Below, piece after piece: positions 9,009 through 17,896 of a DNA stretch of 64,000 nucleotides (within the stretch, counting starts at the first letter, position 1; the number at the start of each line of letters is the position of its first letter). Both the position numbers and the translations under genes were made by a program. Origin of the DNA: an uncultured Bacteroidota bacterium (GTDB taxonomy: Bacteria > Bacteroidota > Bacteroidia > JADZBD01); contig CALEYQ010000043.1 in assembly GCA_937924855.1 (NCBI GenBank), positions 42,609 through 106,608 on the forward strand, read 5' to 3'. The notes beneath the pieces are model-generated. The model had not been told where the DNA came from and did no database searches. It saw only the letters and a list, made by a program, of their open reading frames with translations.

Positions 9009-11120
9009 ATGATATTTTTTCGGAAATTCGTTCCGATGACCCGTGGGAAAAAACAATTTGTTGCTATTCTATTTTCCGTCCTGTTTTTTTTCCTGAACTG
9101 CCCTGCCCTTCCGCGGCAAACCAGCGCCGATCTGTTTAACTATAAGGAAAAAACAGACAGCATTTCCCGGTTAATCCGGGAAGGAGGGTCGGATTCCGTA
9201 ATGGAAAGACATTACCTGGCCATTCAGAATATCTGGTACCTGGTAAACAAAGATTCTGGGGCCGCATCGGCTATGAGCGCAGCCGGATATTTCAATTCGC
9301 GAAAAAATCTTCCTCTTGAAGTACAATTCCTTCGTAGGGCGGCCGGCTTTTACCATCGCGCCAATAATTACACCCGTGGCCTGGAATTATACCTTACCGC
9401 ATTGGGAAAAGCTGAGTCGGGGAACCTTCCTCTGGAGTTTGCTAAAGTGTGTTCAGGGATTGCTAATCTTTATTCTGACAAATTTCAGGTAACCGGCAGT
9501 TTCGACGATCTTGAAAAAGCCATTTCAACCCAGCAAAAGGCCATCAAAACCCTTGAGCCCTTGAACGACTCTGCCTTGCTGATTTCCGCCTATAATAGTC
9601 TGGGCCAAAAATTAATGATGAAGCACGATTTTAGGTCTGCTCAGGATTTTTATCAAAAAGCCGCCCAGATAGCAGAGGCTTCCCAAAACGAACCGGGGCT
9701 GATTCTCTCCTATGAAAATCTCGGCGCTTCGTTTCTGGTGGAAGGTGACAAAAAAAACGATTTCGCCATTTTGTCCAAAAGCCTGTTTTTTTATGAAAAA
9801 AGCTTAAAGCTTGCTGGTAGAGAATCTACCGACGCCCGTCACGGAAAAGTGCTCAGTCAAATTTCCCGAATCTATCTTAAGATGGGGTTTCATGAAAAAG
9901 CATATGAATACCTTGACAAAGGCCTGAAGATTGCCCGCCTTCATAATGAAACCACCTTGCTGAGGGACATTTACGGGATGATGGCGCTGTTCCACGAAAA
10001 CAGGGGCGACTACAAAAAGGCTTTTCATTTCCAAAAACTATGGGTTTCCCTCAAAGACTCCCTGCTTTCCACCGAGGCCATGAAAAACATGAATCAGCTT
10101 CAGGCGGTTTATGATAATGTAAAACAACAACAGGAAATACAACTTCTCAAAAAAGATCAGAGCATTAAGAACCTCGAACTCGAGGCACGGGAAAACACCC
10201 TCAAGCGAAACCGGTTGATTATTATTTCTTCGATTTGTGTGGCTGTACTTCTGGGCTTGCTGGCCCTGCTGGTTGTCAACCGCAGCCTTATTCGCAAAAA
10301 AGCCAACGAAAGCCTGAGCAAGGCCTATGAAACAATACAGGCTCAAAACAAAAGCATTACCGACAGCATTACCTATGCTAAAAGAATTCAGGACTCTTTC
10401 ATAGCCAACGAATCAGATCTGAAAAAAGTTTTTCCCGATTCCTTTATTTTTTACCGTCAGCTTCAGATTGTGAGCGGTGACTTTTGCTGGGTGTGCGAGT
10501 CGCAGGGGAAGTTGTTTTTAGCCGTGGCAGATTGCACAGGCCATGGAGTGCCGGGAGCCCTGATGAGCATGGTTGGAAACACCCTGCTTAAAGAAATCAT
10601 TATTCAAAAAAACATTTCTGATCCCGGAAAAGCTTTGTCTGAGCTTAATAAGGGCATCGTAAACAGCCTGAATCAGGAAGGGGGCGACATTATGGGCCAA
10701 TCTGACGGAATGGATATTAGTTTGCTGGTCTGGGATCCGCTTACCCGAAAAGCTTTATTTGCAGGCGCCAGTCAAAATTTAATTGTTTGTAATCGTTCCG
10801 GCGCCCGTCTGATCGAAGGCAGCCCCAGTCCCGCAGGGGGCGGATTTGGTGATGTGTCTCCCAGGTTTACCACCTCCCAAATCGAAGGCGAAAAGGGTTT
10901 GCGCCTCTTTCTTTATACCGATGGCATTACCGACCAGTTTGGAGGAGAAAACGACCGGAAACTGGGTTCCGGCCGGCTCCTGAAAATGATTACAGAATCC
11001 GCCGCCCTTCCCCTCGATGAGCAGGGTCAAACCCTGGTTAAGGGGTTTGATGCGTGGAAAGGCGATCAGAAGCAAACAGATGATGTACTTTTGGTGGCTA
11101 TTGCCCTGAATTTCCCTTAG
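9009..11120 (+). CDS. TPR sensor with SpoIIE-type PP2C phosphatase domain
   Basis: A 703-residue two-part protein. A signal-like N-terminus is followed by periplasmic TPR-like helices (about 50-360), a coiled coil (365-400), one membrane helix (403-425), and a cytoplasmic SpoIIE/PP2C serine phosphatase domain from about 452. The phosphatase motifs IVSGDFCW, ADCTGHGVPGALMSM, LYTDGITD and DDVLLV carry the metal-binding Asp residues. It probably senses an envelope state and dephosphorylates an anti-sigma antagonist or similar partner, none of which lies nearby. It sits 6 bp after dxr and 26 bp before rseP. A later ATG at 9036 would give a cleaner signal peptide. Confidence 0.85.
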   Translation: MIFFRKFVPMTRGKKQFVAILFSVLFFFLNCPALPRQTSADLFNYKEKTDSISRLIREGGSDSVMERHYLAIQNIWYLVNKDSGAASAMSAAGYFNSRKNLPLEVQFLRRAAGFYHRANNYTRGLELYLTALGKAESGNLPLEFAKVCSGIANLYSDKFQVTGSFDDLEKAISTQQKAIKTLEPLNDSALLISAYNSLGQKLMMKHDFRSAQDFYQKAAQIAEASQNEPGLILSYENLGASFLVEGDKKNDFAILSKSLFFYEKSLKLAGRESTDARHGKVLSQISRIYLKMGFHEKAYEYLDKGLKIARLHNETTLLRDIYGMMALFHENRGDYKKAFHFQKLWVSLKDSLLSTEAMKNMNQLQAVYDNVKQQQEIQLLKKDQSIKNLELEARENTLKRNRLIIISSICVAVLLGLLALLVVNRSLIRKKANESLSKAYETIQAQNKSITDSITYAKRIQDSFIANESDLKKVFPDSFIFYRQLQIVSGDFCWVCESQGKLFLAVADCTGHGVPGALMSMVGNTLLKEIIIQKNISDPGKALSELNKGIVNSLNQEGGDIMGQSDGMDISLLVWDPLTRKALFAGASQNLIVCNRSGARLIEGSPSPAGGGFGDVSPRFTTSQIEGEKGLRLFLYTDGITDQFGGENDRKLGSGRLLKMITESAALPLDEQGQTLVKGFDAWKGDQKQTDDVLLVAIALNFP

Positions 11121-11130
11121 GTTATTTCTA

Positions 11131-11138
11131 TATCTTTG
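11131..11138 (+). promoter_or_regulatory. -7 promoter box for rseP
   Basis: TATCTTTG matches the Bacteroidota -7 consensus TAnnTTTG perfectly. It ends only 8 nt before the rseP ATG, so a transcript starting here would be almost leaderless. Confidence 0.5.
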
Positions 11139-11146
11139 CAGCCCTG

Positions 11147-12448
11147 ATGTCACTGGCAATTCAGCTTTTGCTCTCCCTTTCCCTCCTCATCGTTCTCCAT
11201 GAGCTGGGCCATTTTATCCCTGCCCGCCTTTTTAAAACCCGCGTAGAAAAATTTTATCTTTTTTTCGACCCCTGGTTTTCCCTGTTTAAAGTTAAAAAGG
11301 GAGGAACCGAATACGGAATAGGCTGGCTGCCACTTGGCGGCTACGTGAAAATAAGCGGGATGATCGACGAGAGTATGGACAAGGAGCAAATGAAAAAACC
11401 TCCTCAGCCCTGGGAGTTCCGCTCCAAGCCTGCCTGGCAAAGGCTTATCATTATGACCGGCGGCGTTATTGTAAATCTGCTCCTGGGCGTGATTATTTAT
11501 GCCATGGTGCTTTTCACCTGGGGCAAAGAAACCCTGCCTCCGGAAAACGCAACTTATGGAATCGCATGCGATTCCCTCGCCCTTGAAATTGGATTTAAAA
11601 ACGGCGACAAGATTGTTTCCGCCGATGGAGAGCCCATTAAACACCTCGCAAGACTGCCAATTCACATTATCCTCGATGGGGCCAAAACAATCGAAGTAAT
11701 CCGCGACGGAAAACCCCATCAAATACAAATTCTTCCCCAGCATGTAAGCCGCCTGATACAGGTAAACAAAAAAGGTCCGTTTGTAGTGGCGCGTTTCCCT
11801 GCTGAGATAGACTCCCTTTTGCCGGGATACAACGCCGAAAAAGCCGGTCTGCAAAAAGGCGATCTTATTATTGCGGTTGACTCCACCCCTACCCCTTACT
11901 ATCAGGATGTGGCCAGGCTCATTCATAAAAACAAGGGAAAGGAAGTTTCTTTTACGCTGGTGAGAAATAACGACACACTTCAAAAATCTGTTTTCGTAAA
12001 TCCCGACAGCCTTACCGGGTTCAAACCCAACGAGGAAAAGTACCTGAAGTATCAGAAAGTTACATACTCCTTCTGGGGCTCCTTCCCTGCGGGCATTGAA
12101 GAGGGATTGGATAAAATCCGCCTTCAGGTAAAACAAATTGTAGTGTTGTTTACCGTTGATGAAGCTTATAAAAGCCTGGGAGGGTTTTACTCCTTTGCCC
12201 AGGTGTTTGACCCCAATTGGAACTGGCAGGTTTTCTGGACCTTCACTGCTTTTCTCTCTATAGTACTTGCCTTCATGAACATTTTACCCATTCCCGCCCT
12301 AGACGGCGGGCATGTTATGTTCCTTCTTTATGAAATTATTACCGGGCGAAAACCCAATGAAAAATTCATGGAATATGCCCAGTATGCCGGAATGCTCTTG
12401 TTGCTGGCTTTAATGCTCTATGCAAACACAGACTGGTTCCGGCGCTGA
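11147..12448 (+). CDS. rseP: RseP family site-2 intramembrane metalloprotease
   Basis: A 433-residue M50 protease that cuts membrane substrates such as anti-sigma factors and remnant signal peptides. The zinc motif HELGH is at 18-22 in the first membrane helix, and the third ligand lies in PIPALDGGH near 383. Two PDZ-like segments (about 130-190 and 225-290) lie between membrane helices, as in RseP. The conserved IGWLPLGGYVKI follows the active helix. Linkage to dxr is widespread. It could process the anti-sigma-like protein at 59.9 kb, but nothing in the sequence shows this. Confidence 0.93.
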   Translation: MSLAIQLLLSLSLLIVLHELGHFIPARLFKTRVEKFYLFFDPWFSLFKVKKGGTEYGIGWLPLGGYVKISGMIDESMDKEQMKKPPQPWEFRSKPAWQRLIIMTGGVIVNLLLGVIIYAMVLFTWGKETLPPENATYGIACDSLALEIGFKNGDKIVSADGEPIKHLARLPIHIILDGAKTIEVIRDGKPHQIQILPQHVSRLIQVNKKGPFVVARFPAEIDSLLPGYNAEKAGLQKGDLIIAVDSTPTPYYQDVARLIHKNKGKEVSFTLVRNNDTLQKSVFVNPDSLTGFKPNEEKYLKYQKVTYSFWGSFPAGIEEGLDKIRLQVKQIVVLFTVDEAYKSLGGFYSFAQVFDPNWNWQVFWTFTAFLSIVLAFMNILPIPALDGGHVMFLLYEIITGRKPNEKFMEYAQYAGMLLLLALMLYANTDWFRR

Positions 12449-12483
12449 TTTTTTTTTCAATGCCAAATGCTTAAATTACATCC

Positions 12484-14034
12484 ATGGAAGCCACTGCACT
12501 AAATCCCAAAATTTCAAGCGCATTAAAAAGTCTGGGACTTGAGGGTTCCTTATACGGCGCTTCAACAGGTCAAAAAAATTTTCCCGGCAAGGGAAATTCT
12601 CTGTCGTCATTTTCTCCGGTAGACGGTTCTTTAATAGCAACCCTTTCCAATGCAAGTCCGGAAGAGTATGAGCAGGTAATGTCTGCTGCCGAAGAAGGCT
12701 TTAAGGCCTGGAGAAAAATTCCTGCCCCTAAGCGGGGAGAAATTGTGCGCCAGATGGGCGACGAACTGCGCAAACACAAAAACGACCTGGGCTTGCTGGT
12801 TTCCTACGAAATGGGGAAAAGCTATCAGGAAGGTTTGGGAGAAGTTCAGGAGATGATCGACATCTGCGATTTTGCCGTAGGCCTTTCACGGCAACTTTAC
12901 GGCTTAACCATGCATTCCGAACGACCCAGCCACCGCATGTATGAGCAATGGCATCCTCTTGGAATTGTAGGCGTAATTTCTGCTTTTAATTTTCCGGTAG
13001 CTGTTTGGAGCTGGAACGCCATGATAGCATGGGTCTGCGGAGATGTGGTGGTATGGAAGCCCTCATCCAAAACGCCCTTGTGCGCACTTGCCTGCCAGAA
13101 CATTATTCGCTCCGTGCTGAAAAAAAACAATGTTCCGGAAGGCGTTTCCTGTCTGGTTATCGGAAATGCCATGGGCGACCTTATCAACAACGATCCGAGA
13201 ATTCCCCTGGTTTCATTTACCGGCTCTACCCGTATTGGAAAAACAGTGGCCACAGCTGTAGCCGGCCGATTCGGAAGAACAATACTTGAGCTGGGAGGAA
13301 ACAATGCCATAATTATTTCCCAGCATGCCGATTTAAATATGGTATTAACCGGGGCTGTTTTTGGTGCGGTGGGAACCGCGGGTCAGCGTTGCACAAGCAC
13401 CCGTCGACTCATTGTACACGAAAGCATTTACGACAAAACGCTTTCGGTATTGAAAAGCGCTTATGCACAATTAAAAGTGGGAGACCCTCTTAACGAAAAC
13501 AATCATGTGGGTCCCCTTATCGATAAAAAGGCGGTTGAGGATTATCTTGGCGCCATTGAAAAAGCCAAAGCCGAAGGAGGAAAAATTATTGTTGAGGGCG
13601 GTGTTCTCACCGGAAAGGGATACGAGTCGGGCTGCTATGTAAAACCCTGTATTATTGAAGCAAAACCAGAATTTAAAATTGTTTGCGAAGAAACTTTTGC
13701 CCCGGTGCTTTATGTGATGAAATATAAAAACATGGATGAGGCCATTCAAATTCAGAACAATGTGCCTCAGGGGCTTTCCTCCAGCATCTTTACCCTTAAC
13801 ATGCGGGAAATGGAGCAGTTCCTGAGCTGCGAAGGAAGCGATTGCGGAATAGCGAACGTTAACATTGGAACATCCGGGGCCGAAATCGGAGGTGCTTTCG
13901 GAGGAGAAAAAGAAACCGGTGGCGGAAGAGAGTCGGGAAGCGACAGCTGGAAAGCATATATGAGAAGACAAACAAACACCATAAATTTCGGAACCTCGCT
14001 GCCCTTGGCACAGGGGATCAAATTTGAAATCTAA
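12484..14034 (+). CDS. ALDH7-type aldehyde dehydrogenase (aminoadipate semialdehyde dehydrogenase)
   Basis: A 516-residue NAD-dependent aldehyde dehydrogenase. The catalytic Cys303 is in GTAGQRCTSTRRL and the general base E269 in LELGGNNA. The blocks QWHPLGIVGVISAFNFPVAV and GFGGEKETGGGRESGS-like C-terminus match the ALDH7/antiquitin subgroup, which oxidises 2-aminoadipate 6-semialdehyde (piperideine-6-carboxylate) in lysine breakdown. No other lysine-catabolic gene is adjacent, so the substrate is inferred from subfamily resemblance. A terminator follows within 25 bp. Confidence 0.88.
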   Translation: MEATALNPKISSALKSLGLEGSLYGASTGQKNFPGKGNSLSSFSPVDGSLIATLSNASPEEYEQVMSAAEEGFKAWRKIPAPKRGEIVRQMGDELRKHKNDLGLLVSYEMGKSYQEGLGEVQEMIDICDFAVGLSRQLYGLTMHSERPSHRMYEQWHPLGIVGVISAFNFPVAVWSWNAMIAWVCGDVVVWKPSSKTPLCALACQNIIRSVLKKNNVPEGVSCLVIGNAMGDLINNDPRIPLVSFTGSTRIGKTVATAVAGRFGRTILELGGNNAIIISQHADLNMVLTGAVFGAVGTAGQRCTSTRRLIVHESIYDKTLSVLKSAYAQLKVGDPLNENNHVGPLIDKKAVEDYLGAIEKAKAEGGKIIVEGGVLTGKGYESGCYVKPCIIEAKPEFKIVCEETFAPVLYVMKYKNMDEAIQIQNNVPQGLSSSIFTLNMREMEQFLSCEGSDCGIANVNIGTSGAEIGGAFGGEKETGGGRESGSDSWKAYMRRQTNTINFGTSLPLAQGIKFEI

Positions 14035-14055
14035 TAATTCCTTTTACTCTGATTT

Positions 14056-14081
14056 AAGGCCCTGCGGAAAAGCGGGGCTTT
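14056..14081 (+). terminator. Intrinsic terminator after the aldehyde dehydrogenase gene
   Basis: A 10-bp stem (AAGGCCCTGC with GCGGGGCTTT, two G-T wobbles) closes a GGAAAA loop and runs into a T-rich tract. It separates the dehydrogenase gene from the promoter of the crotonase gene. Confidence 0.7.
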
Positions 14082-14089
14082 TCATTTTG

Positions 14090-14097
14090 TATATTTG
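14090..14097 (+). promoter_or_regulatory. -7 promoter box for the crotonase gene
   Basis: TATATTTG fits TAnnTTTG exactly and lies 22 nt before the ATG at 14120, directly after the terminator of the preceding gene. Confidence 0.55.
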
Positions 14098-14119
14098 CTC
14101 TTCATGAAAAACAAATCCC

Positions 14120-14899
14120 ATGGCCTTTAAAAATCTTCTTACTAAAACAGAAAACGGCAATTTCTATATTACGATTAATCGTCCCGATAAATTAAATGCG
14201 CTTAACCGGGAAACCGTTGCAGAGTTGGGGCAGGCCATTGTGGCCGCCAAAAATGACCCTGATGCCCGTGTGGTAATTATTACGGGAGCGGGAAACAAAT
14301 CCTTCGTGGCAGGGGCAGATATAAACGAGTTTGTTGGCCTCAGCCCCAAAGAAGGGATGGAAATGGCAAAAAAAGGACAGGACGTTTTTTCTCAGTTCGA
14401 AACCTGCCCAAAGCCGGTTATTGCCGCCGTAAACGGATTTGCCCTCGGTGGTGGTTGCGAACTGGCCATGGCTTGTCACATTCGTATTGCTGCTGAAAAC
14501 GCCCGCTTCGGACAACCGGAAGTTAACCTTGGGCTAATAGCCGGCTACGGAGGCACTCAGCGTCTTACCCAACTCCTTGGAAAGGGTCGTTCCCTGGAAT
14601 TTCATCTAACCGCCGATCAGATTCCGGCACAGAAAGCCCTCGAGTTTGGCTTGGTCTCCTATGTAGTTCCCCAGGAGCAATTGCTCGAAGCGGCCGAAAA
14701 ACTTGCGGAAAAGCTCAAAGGAAAATCTCCCGCTTCCCTTGCCGGAGTAATTGCTTCGGTCAATGCGTTTTTTAAAGAAGGCCATAAAGGTTATGATCGG
14801 GAAATTGAGGCGTTTGGAACCTGTTTTGAGACCGACGATTTTGCAGAAGGCGTTTCTGCATTCCGCGAAAAAAGAAACCCGGTATTCAAAGGAAAATAG
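14120..14899 (+). CDS. Enoyl-CoA hydratase/crotonase family protein
   Basis: A 259-residue crotonase-fold enzyme. Both catalytic glutamates of enoyl-CoA hydratases are present: E114 in GGGCELAMAC and E134 in GQPEVNLGLI. The CoA/oxyanion segment AGADINEF (64-71) is also clear. It most likely hydrates short-chain 2-enoyl-CoA (crotonyl-CoA) in beta-oxidation or butanoate-type metabolism. It has its own promoter and is not in an obvious fatty-acid operon, so the exact substrate is open. Confidence 0.9.
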   Translation: MAFKNLLTKTENGNFYITINRPDKLNALNRETVAELGQAIVAAKNDPDARVVIITGAGNKSFVAGADINEFVGLSPKEGMEMAKKGQDVFSQFETCPKPVIAAVNGFALGGGCELAMACHIRIAAENARFGQPEVNLGLIAGYGGTQRLTQLLGKGRSLEFHLTADQIPAQKALEFGLVSYVVPQEQLLEAAEKLAEKLKGKSPASLAGVIASVNAFFKEGHKGYDREIEAFGTCFETDDFAEGVSAFREKRNPVFKGK

Positions 14900-14949
14900 T
14901 TTCCTTCGAACCCAAATAATATTTCCGCCTGAAAGCCGCCCTCAAATCA

Positions 14950-16449
14950 TTGCTTGGTCAAACAGCTGTCTATGGCACAAGCACCATTATCGGGCGATTG
15001 CTGAACTATTTACTCGTTCCCCTCTATACCTACCAGTTTACCAACCCGGCAGACTACGGTGTAAACAATGAGTTTTACGCTTACATCTCCTTTCTGAATA
15101 TTTTGTTTACCTACGGAATGGAAACCGCATTGTTCAGGTTTTCCAGAACCGAAAGCCGGCCCGAGCCGGTTTATGCAACAGCCGTTACCGCACTGGTTGT
15201 TTCCTCGGTGCTCTTTGTGGCGCCTGTTTTTCTTTTTCCTGGTGCCTTGTCCGACTTCCTGGGATACCCCGGGAAAAGTGTTTATGTGGTTTGGGTGGGA
15301 ATTATTCTGTTTACCGATGCCCTTTGCGCCATTCCCTTTGCGGCGCTCCGGCAGGAAAACCGTGCTCTCCGCTTTGCAGGGTTGAAGTTTGGAAATATTA
15401 TTATCAATATTGGTCTGAACCTTTTTTTCATCGGTTACTGTAAAACCCTCTATGAAAAGGTGCTGGCTGGTGAAGAGACCGCGGGGTTTTTTTCAGGCCT
15501 GTATAATCCTGATATAGGTATTGGATATGTTTTCATAAGCAATGGCATTGCCAATCTGGTTACTCTGTTTTTTTTAATGCCTAAAATATACGCCTCCGGC
15601 TTCCGGTTTAACCCTTCTCTTTTCCGCCGGATGTTGAAATACAGCGCCCCCCTCATTGTGGTTGGCCTGGCAGGAATGGTTAACGAAACACTCGACCGTA
15701 TTTTAATAAAATATCTGAGTCCCGGCGACCGGGGATTGTCGGAACTGGGAATCTACGGAGCCTGTTATAAAATTCCGGTATTAATGACCATTTTCATTCA
15801 GGCCTTTCGGTATGCCGCAGAGCCATTTTTCTTTTCTTATACCGGAAAAAAGGAAGGTCCGGAAATTTTTTCAATGGTGATGACCTTTTTCGTGATTGCC
15901 GCTTCGGTGGTGTTTTTGGGAACCCTGTTAAATCTATCCTGGATTCAATATTTCATCGGCTCTTCATATCGCGAAGGCTTGCACATCGTTCCTGTTTTGT
16001 TGCTCGCCAACTGGTTTCTGGGAATTTATTACAACATTTCAATCTGGTACAAAATCTCCGGAAAAACCGGCTATGGAGCGCTCATTACCATTGCAGGGGC
16101 TGTTTTGACATTGATCATCAACCTTAGCCTCATTCCTGTTTTCGGGTATGTGGCGGCAGCCTGGGCAACCCTGGTCTGTTATGCCGGCATGATGATGCTG
16201 GTTTGGCATTTGGGGAATAAACATTTTCCTGTTAATTATGATTCCAAAAGAATTTGGGGATACCTTGTCATATCTGTAGTTTTGTATCTGATAAGCTTAT
16301 TGTTGCCGGAGGGGCCCGGAAAAACCGAATTGATTTTTAAAAACCTCCTTTTGCTGCTCTTTCTGGCAGGAGTTTGGAAATTTGAAAAAACAAGAGTTTT
16401 TGCCCGTTTGAAAAAAACACTGACGCATGATCAAAATAAAAATAATTAA
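14950..16449 (+). CDS. Oligosaccharide flippase / polysaccharide biosynthesis membrane protein
   Basis: A protein of about 500 residues with 12-14 membrane helices of the Wzx/MATE-like (MVF) superfamily, presumably moving lipid-linked glycans across the inner membrane. The N-terminus GQTAVYGTSTIIGRLLNYLL is the usual first helix of this family in Bacteroidota. No ATG exists at the expected position: the first bacterial start is TTG at 14950, and the family pattern suggests initiation at CTG 14929 (a KAALKSLLGQ start). The frame is closed by a stop at 14917. The 3' end overlaps dut by 23 bp, so the two are coupled. Confidence 0.85.
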   Translation: MLGQTAVYGTSTIIGRLLNYLLVPLYTYQFTNPADYGVNNEFYAYISFLNILFTYGMETALFRFSRTESRPEPVYATAVTALVVSSVLFVAPVFLFPGALSDFLGYPGKSVYVVWVGIILFTDALCAIPFAALRQENRALRFAGLKFGNIIINIGLNLFFIGYCKTLYEKVLAGEETAGFFSGLYNPDIGIGYVFISNGIANLVTLFFLMPKIYASGFRFNPSLFRRMLKYSAPLIVVGLAGMVNETLDRILIKYLSPGDRGLSELGIYGACYKIPVLMTIFIQAFRYAAEPFFFSYTGKKEGPEIFSMVMTFFVIAASVVFLGTLLNLSWIQYFIGSSYREGLHIVPVLLLANWFLGIYYNISIWYKISGKTGYGALITIAGAVLTLIINLSLIPVFGYVAAAWATLVCYAGMMMLVWHLGNKHFPVNYDSKRIWGYLVISVVLYLISLLLPEGPGKTELIFKNLLLLLFLAGVWKFEKTRVFARLKKTLTHDQNKNN

Positions 16450-16864
16450 CCGCTCAGGAAATCCGGCTCCCGAATACGCAACCCCGGGAAGCGCAGGCAT
16501 GGACCTCCGGGCAAATCTCGACGCCCCGCTGGTACTAAAACCCATGGAAAGAGCCCTGGTTCCCACCGGCCTTTTTATTGAAATTCCCGCCGGCTTCGAA
16601 GCTCAGATACGACCCCGGAGCGGACTGGCGGCAAAACATGGAATAACCGTGCTGAACAGCCCCGGAACCATTGATTCGGATTATCGCGGTGAAATAAAAG
16701 TAATTCTGGCTAATCTTTCACAGGACCCTTTTGAATTGGCGAATGGCGAGCGGGTGGCTCAAATGGTGCTGGCCCGCCACGAAACAGTAGTTTGGGAAAA
16801 TGCAGAGGTTCTTGAAAACACAAGCCGAAGCGAAGGAGGCTTTGGAAGCACCGGGAAAAAATAA
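16427..16864 (+). CDS. dut: dUTP diphosphatase
   Basis: Hydrolyses dUTP to dUMP and pyrophosphate, keeping uracil out of DNA and supplying dTMP synthesis. All five trimeric dUTPase motifs are present in 145 residues: AGMDLRA (23-29), RPRSGLA (62-68), NSPGTIDSDYRGEI (77-90, with the catalytic Asp at about 83), GERVAQMV (107-114) and RSEGGFGSTG (134-143). It starts inside the flippase 3' end. The order dut, nucleotidyltransferase, TPR lipoprotein, DUF4292, LytM is tightly packed and probably one operon. Confidence 0.97.
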   Translation: MIKIKIINRSGNPAPEYATPGSAGMDLRANLDAPLVLKPMERALVPTGLFIEIPAGFEAQIRPRSGLAAKHGITVLNSPGTIDSDYRGEIKVILANLSQDPFELANGERVAQMVLARHETVVWENAEVLENTSRSEGGFGSTGKK

Positions 16865-16888
16865 ACTGAGAAAACGAAAAACTGCTTT

Positions 16889-17896
16889 ATGAATATTGTT
16901 GTGCCGATGGCCGGAATGGGCAAAAGAATGAGGCCTCATACCCTAACCACCCCTAAGCCGCTCCTGAAAGTTGCCGGAAAGCCCATGGTTCAGCGTTTGG
17001 TAGAAGACATTGCCAGAGTAACCGATGAAAAAATTGATGAGATCGCATTTGTCGTTGGCCGCTTCGGCGCTGAAGCAGAAAATCATTTGATAGACGTTGC
17101 CCGAAGCCTGGGGGCGAAAGGCAGTATTTATTATCAGGACGAGCCCCTGGGAACCGCTCACGCCATACTTTGTGCTTCTCCCTGCCTGAAGGGAAAAACC
17201 GTGGTTGCTTTCGCCGATACCCTTTTCAAGGCCGATTTTAAAATGGATTCATCTTCACAGGGCACCATCTGGGTTCAAAAAATAGAAAATCCGGAACAGT
17301 TCGGTGTGGTAAAAATTTCAAATGATGGCTTTATTTCAGACTTTGTTGAAAAACCAAAAACTTTTGTTTCCGACCTGGCCATTATTGGAATTTATTATTT
17401 CGCCGACGGGGAAAACCTTAAAAAAGAGTTACAATACCTTATCGACAACAATATTAAAGACAAGGGGGAGTTCCAGTTAACAAACGCCCTGGAAAACATG
17501 AAAAAAAAGGGAATGAAATTTGTGCCGGGAAAGGTAAGCGAATGGCTCGACTGCGGAAACAAAGACGCCACCCTGCATACCAATGCAAGGATTCTTGACT
17601 TTGTAAAAACCGCCGAAAAGCTGGTTGCCGAAAGCGCTGTTATGAAAGACTCAGAGTTGATTCAACCTTGTTATGTCGGACCCGGAGCCATAATCTCCGG
17701 CTCTAAAATTGGTCCTAATGTTTCGGTGGGAGCCAATACCAAAATTTCGAACAGCACCATTTCAAATTCCATCGTTGGCGAACAGTGCGTTCTGGTGGAT
17801 GCTACCCTTTCGAACTCGATGTTGGGAAATTTTGTTGAATATTCCGGAGCTTGTTCCAACGCAAGCCTGGGCGATTATTGCACACATAAAAATTGA
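16889..17896 (+). CDS. Sugar-phosphate nucleotidyltransferase with C-terminal beta-helix
   Basis: A 335-residue NDP-sugar pyrophosphorylase of the RmlA/GlmU-N type. The N-terminus carries the nucleotide-binding signature MAGMGKRMRPHTLTTPKPLL (7-26). A C-terminal hexapeptide-repeat segment (about 240-330, with VGPGAIISGSKIGPNVSVGA) forms a left-handed beta-helix. It presumably makes a nucleotide-activated sugar for envelope glycans; the upstream flippase fits this. Sugar and nucleotide cannot be assigned. The stop TGA overlaps the TTG start of the next gene. Confidence 0.85.
   Translation: MNIVVPMAGMGKRMRPHTLTTPKPLLKVAGKPMVQRLVEDIARVTDEKIDEIAFVVGRFGAEAENHLIDVARSLGAKGSIYYQDEPLGTAHAILCASPCLKGKTVVAFADTLFKADFKMDSSSQGTIWVQKIENPEQFGVVKISNDGFISDFVEKPKTFVSDLAIIGIYYFADGENLKKELQYLIDNNIKDKGEFQLTNALENMKKKGMKFVPGKVSEWLDCGNKDATLHTNARILDFVKTAEKLVAESAVMKDSELIQPCYVGPGAIISGSKIGPNVSVGANTKISNSTISNSIVGEQCVLVDATLSNSMLGNFVEYSGACSNASLGDYCTHKN

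Noticed and set aside
11150..12136. Long minus-strand open frame of 328 codons
   Set aside because: It lies wholly opposite rseP, which has full family motifs; the minus-strand translation has no recognisable domain and no promoter.
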